A stretch of DNA of 6,944 nt from Pseudothermotoga sp. Its GTDB lineage: Bacteria; Thermotogota; Thermotogae; Thermotogales; DSM-5069. The notes beneath the pieces are model-generated. The model did not search any database, was not told the DNA's origin, and saw nothing but the letters and a program-made list of their open reading frames with translations. Positions within the stretch are counted from its first letter, which is position 1, and each line of letters opens with the position of its first letter. A program made the translations under genes and the position numbers. Where the stretch lies: the NCBI GenBank assembly GCA_028276125.1, contig JAPYWY010000085.1, forward strand, positions 1 through 6,944. Reading direction: 5' to 3'. Positions 4,824 to 6,944 of the stretch are shown here, piece by piece.

Positions 4824-6818
4824 ATGAAGAAGCTGTTGGTTTCCTTTTTGGTCATAATGGTTTTGACCTCGGCGTTCGGTCAGTTTGCACGGATCAACAC
4901 GATACGGGTGATCGCGGATGGAACTATAGACGCACAGGGAGGCATGAAGCTCACTCTCAGGTGGGTCTTCCCAACCAACGCACTCTACATGCAAGTGAAA
5001 AGTGCTTATCCGAACCCTTATGTGCTGTTGAGGAACCTCACCACGTTCAGCAGCATATTCGAGCTGACGAACACGAAGGTCAGTTACGACGATGCGAAGA
5101 ACTCCATCTTGGTTGATGCCGATGTGATCGGAGCCGTGGTCAACAGGAAAGGTAGATGGGAGTTCAACCTCGGTAAAGGTGCCGAGATGGTGCACGCGAC
5201 GGATCAAATGGCGATCTTCGTCCTCGTGAGTGCTGCCTCTTCGGAAGAGATCATCTTCACGACCATGAAACTCAACTTGCCGAGTGGTTGCTCTGAACTC
5301 AAGTACGATCCTGCCTCTGGTATTTTCTCGTTCAACATGAAGAGGAAGAACGTCTCGGGCAGTGTCAGTGCGGATGTCAACGTGAAGGTGAAACCGAGGA
5401 TCATGTCCGCGCTCTACAAAGTCTACGGTATGCCGGACGTCATGGATGGAGCCTATTGGGTGGCGAAGTTCATCCTCACGAACAAGGGCAAGGGAGACAT
5501 AGTGGATCTTAGGATCTCCTACAAGCTCGGTGACTACACTTCCTGGTCTGCGGAGTCGGTCTACGACGTGGTTCCACCGAACGGAGCGATTGTCGATCTG
5601 TACTATCCCATAATATCTTCAAACGTCACGCAACTTCGGTCTCAAACTCCGGTTGACCTTCAGGTCAAGTACAGTTACAAGGACCGTTCGGGAAAGACTT
5701 ACTCGGATACGATCATCAAGCGCATTCAGATACTCGGCGTGAACCAGTTCGAGTTCTCCAACGTTCCTGAGGAAGAGAGAACCGGCGCATGGGTAGACAA
5801 CTTTTCGAACAGTCCGCTCTTGGCCGCCTTCGTGACACATCTGGACGACGTGGTGAAGAGTTTCGCCGGTCTCGTGAGCCAGTACTCCGGTGGGGTCGCA
5901 GCCGCTTCGAAAGACAAAGATGCCATCGCATTCTTGAAAGCTCTGTACGATCTCGCGGTTAGCAACGGCATATCCTATCAAACGCCTTCTGGGTTCTTGG
6001 TCGAGTACGCCTCGCTGGGACAGGACGTCAAATATCCCAGAGACGTGTTGAGGGACAAGGCCGGTACGTGTCTCGATTTGGCGATCCTGTTCGCCGCGGT
6101 CAGCCAAGCTGTCAGCTTGAAGAGCTACCTCGTCATCGTGCCGGGTCATGCCTTCCCGGTCATAGAGCTTCCATCCGGTGACATCATGGCTATCGAGTCA
6201 ACCGGGCTGGGTGGACCTGTGGTCGGAAAGAGTGCCACGTTCGAGCAAGCGGTCGAGATGGGAACGGAACAGCTTGGAAAACTCGAGTTTGGCAAGTTCT
6301 TCATCGTCGACATCGCCGAAATGCAGAGAAAAGGCGTTTTATCTCCAGAACTTCCGCAACTCCCCTCGACGATCCTGAAAGATTGGGGATACACGCTTCC
6401 CAGGGCGACGGGAGGAACTGCCGGCGGGTCAACACCGCAGACAACCGCGCCTCAGACCGGTACCGGCACTCAGCCCCGAACGACTCAACCTGCGACGATT
6501 GGTGTAAACCTGACTGGAACGTTCAGAGGAACGTACAAAAACAACGTTACCGGTCAGCAAGGAACTTTGGAATTTTACATCGAACAGTCTGGCAACAAGG
6601 TGGAAGGTACCGTTTGGGCGGACCAAGACATGGGAGATTTCACCGGAACCGTTTCAGGCAACAATGTCAAGATCACAGCAAAGATGGAATCGTACGCTTA
6701 CGATACCGAGTACGTGGTGATCTTCAACGGCACGGTGCAGGGCAACACGATACAGGGAACTTACACCATTCAGGGAACGAACGTGTCTGGCACCTTCCAA
6801 GTCAAAAGAACGCAATAG
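4824..6818 (+). CDS. Secreted protein with a transglutaminase-like domain and a C-terminal beta-rich domain
   Basis: This 664-residue protein starts with a signal peptide (MKKLLVSFLVIMVLTSAFG, cleavage near 19-22). Residues about 23-305 look beta-rich, with a likely immunoglobulin-like module at about 200-305. Residues about 366-462 match the transglutaminase-like papain-fold family: the region before the cysteine reads GQDVKYPRDVLRDKAGTC, the presumed nucleophile is Cys416, the histidine is His442 in VPGHAFPVIE, and the third position is Glu458 in AIESTG (or Asp453). Members may be proteases, amidases or cross-linkers; activity cannot be told. A linker rich in Thr, Gly, Pro and Gln (about 528-557) leads to a last domain of about 100 residues with repeated strands such as NGTVQGNTIQGTY and VSGTFQVKR. 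No C-terminal anchor is visible, so it is likely free outside the cytoplasmic membrane, perhaps in the periplasm under the toga. It has its own promoter and terminator and is probably monocistronic. The substrate is unknown. Confidence 0.85.
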   Translation: MKKLLVSFLVIMVLTSAFGQFARINTIRVIADGTIDAQGGMKLTLRWVFPTNALYMQVKSAYPNPYVLLRNLTTFSSIFELTNTKVSYDDAKNSILVDADVIGAVVNRKGRWEFNLGKGAEMVHATDQMAIFVLVSAASSEEIIFTTMKLNLPSGCSELKYDPASGIFSFNMKRKNVSGSVSADVNVKVKPRIMSALYKVYGMPDVMDGAYWVAKFILTNKGKGDIVDLRISYKLGDYTSWSAESVYDVVPPNGAIVDLYYPIISSNVTQLRSQTPVDLQVKYSYKDRSGKTYSDTIIKRIQILGVNQFEFSNVPEEERTGAWVDNFSNSPLLAAFVTHLDDVVKSFAGLVSQYSGGVAAASKDKDAIAFLKALYDLAVSNGISYQTPSGFLVEYASLGQDVKYPRDVLRDKAGTCLDLAILFAAVSQAVSLKSYLVIVPGHAFPVIELPSGDIMAIESTGLGGPVVGKSATFEQAVEMGTEQLGKLEFGKFFIVDIAEMQRKGVLSPELPQLPSTILKDWGYTLPRATGGTAGGSTPQTTAPQTGTGTQPRTTQPATIGVNLTGTFRGTYKNNVTGQQGTLEFYIEQSGNKVEGTVWADQDMGDFTGTVSGNNVKITAKMESYAYDTEYVVIFNGTVQGNTIQGTYTIQGTNVSGTFQVKRTQ

Positions 6819-6855
6819 TCAATCTATCTGAGTGAGTGAGCGGGTATCAAACAAA

Positions 6856-6880
6856 GATGGCTGATTCGCCATCCCTTTTT
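6856..6880 (+). terminator. Rho-independent terminator, probably bidirectional
   Basis: GATGGC (6856-6861) and GCCATC (6868-6873) form a 6-bp stem with loop TGATTC, followed by CCTTTTT on the plus strand, 38 bases after the stop of the transglutaminase-like gene. On the minus strand the same stem is followed by TTTGTTTG, so it could also end a gene coming from the right. Confidence 0.8.
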
Positions 6881-6944
6881 AGCTACTGCAAAGGGTGGTC
6901 AAAAGCGCAAGCGTTGGAAGAAAACTGCTCAGATCAACCCCTCG
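6879..6944 (-). CDS. Possible C-terminal fragment of a convergent gene
   Basis: On the minus strand one frame is open from the window edge to a TAA at 6881-6879, encoding the end RGVDLSSFLPTLALLTTLCS plus a final S. The other two minus frames have stops close to the edge. The stop lies 5 bases before the hairpin at 6856-6873, the usual spacing for a terminator. Twenty-one residues are too few to name a family, and a plus-strand frame is open over the same bases, so this is a tentative call from position rather than similarity. Confidence 0.28.
   Translation of the reverse strand, partial: RGVDLSSFLPTLALLTTLCSS

Noticed and set aside
6827..6840. GAGT tandem tract just after the stop of the transglutaminase-like gene
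   Set aside because: About three units only; too short to call a meaningful repeat.

Overview
The window reads as a piece of a chromosome from a thermophilic bacterium of the phylum Thermotogota (Thermotoga/Pseudothermotoga type). This is inferred from protein style, very strong AGGAGGTG-type ribosome binding sites, frequent GTG starts, tight gene packing, and a sugar-type binding protein whose signal peptide has no lipobox cysteine. The genus cannot be fixed from sequence alone.

Layout. Positions 1-4328 all read on the minus strand. In transcription order (right to left) they hold a three-gene ABC importer of the Ugp (glycerol-3-phosphate) type: binding protein (3030-4328), first permease (2118-2987) and second permease (1268-2107). 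A membrane-bound family 2 glycosyltransferase follows (76-1146), then the first 27 codons of a PlsY-like acyltransferase that runs off the left edge (1-83). No ATPase gene for the importer is in view.

Positions 4329-4823 are a divergent intergenic region of about 495 bp with no credible gene but much structure: a strong hairpin plus U-tract that works in the minus (ugpB) direction, an 18-bp motif present twice 192 bp apart, a perfect 17-bp palindrome, and a near-consensus plus-strand promoter (TTCACA-17-TATAAT). This promoter drives a 664-residue secreted protein (4824-6818) with a transglutaminase-like cysteine-protease fold domain, a Thr/Pro/Gly linker and a C-terminal beta-rich domain. The gene ends at a clear rho-independent terminator (6856-6880). 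The last 65 bases may hold the 3' end of a convergent minus-strand gene.

How the genes fit together. The importer is expected to bring in glycerol-3-phosphate or a related glycerophosphodiester. The PlsY family uses glycerol-3-phosphate to start phospholipid synthesis, and the glycosyltransferase resembles lipid- or carotenoid-modifying enzymes, so the minus-strand block may be a membrane-lipid supply neighbourhood. That link is inference. The transglutaminase-like protein is divergent and functionally unassigned. I found no mobile element, CRISPR array, tRNA or rRNA. Most of the window is ordinary; the regulatory-looking intergenic region and the secreted transglutaminase-like protein deserve the most attention.
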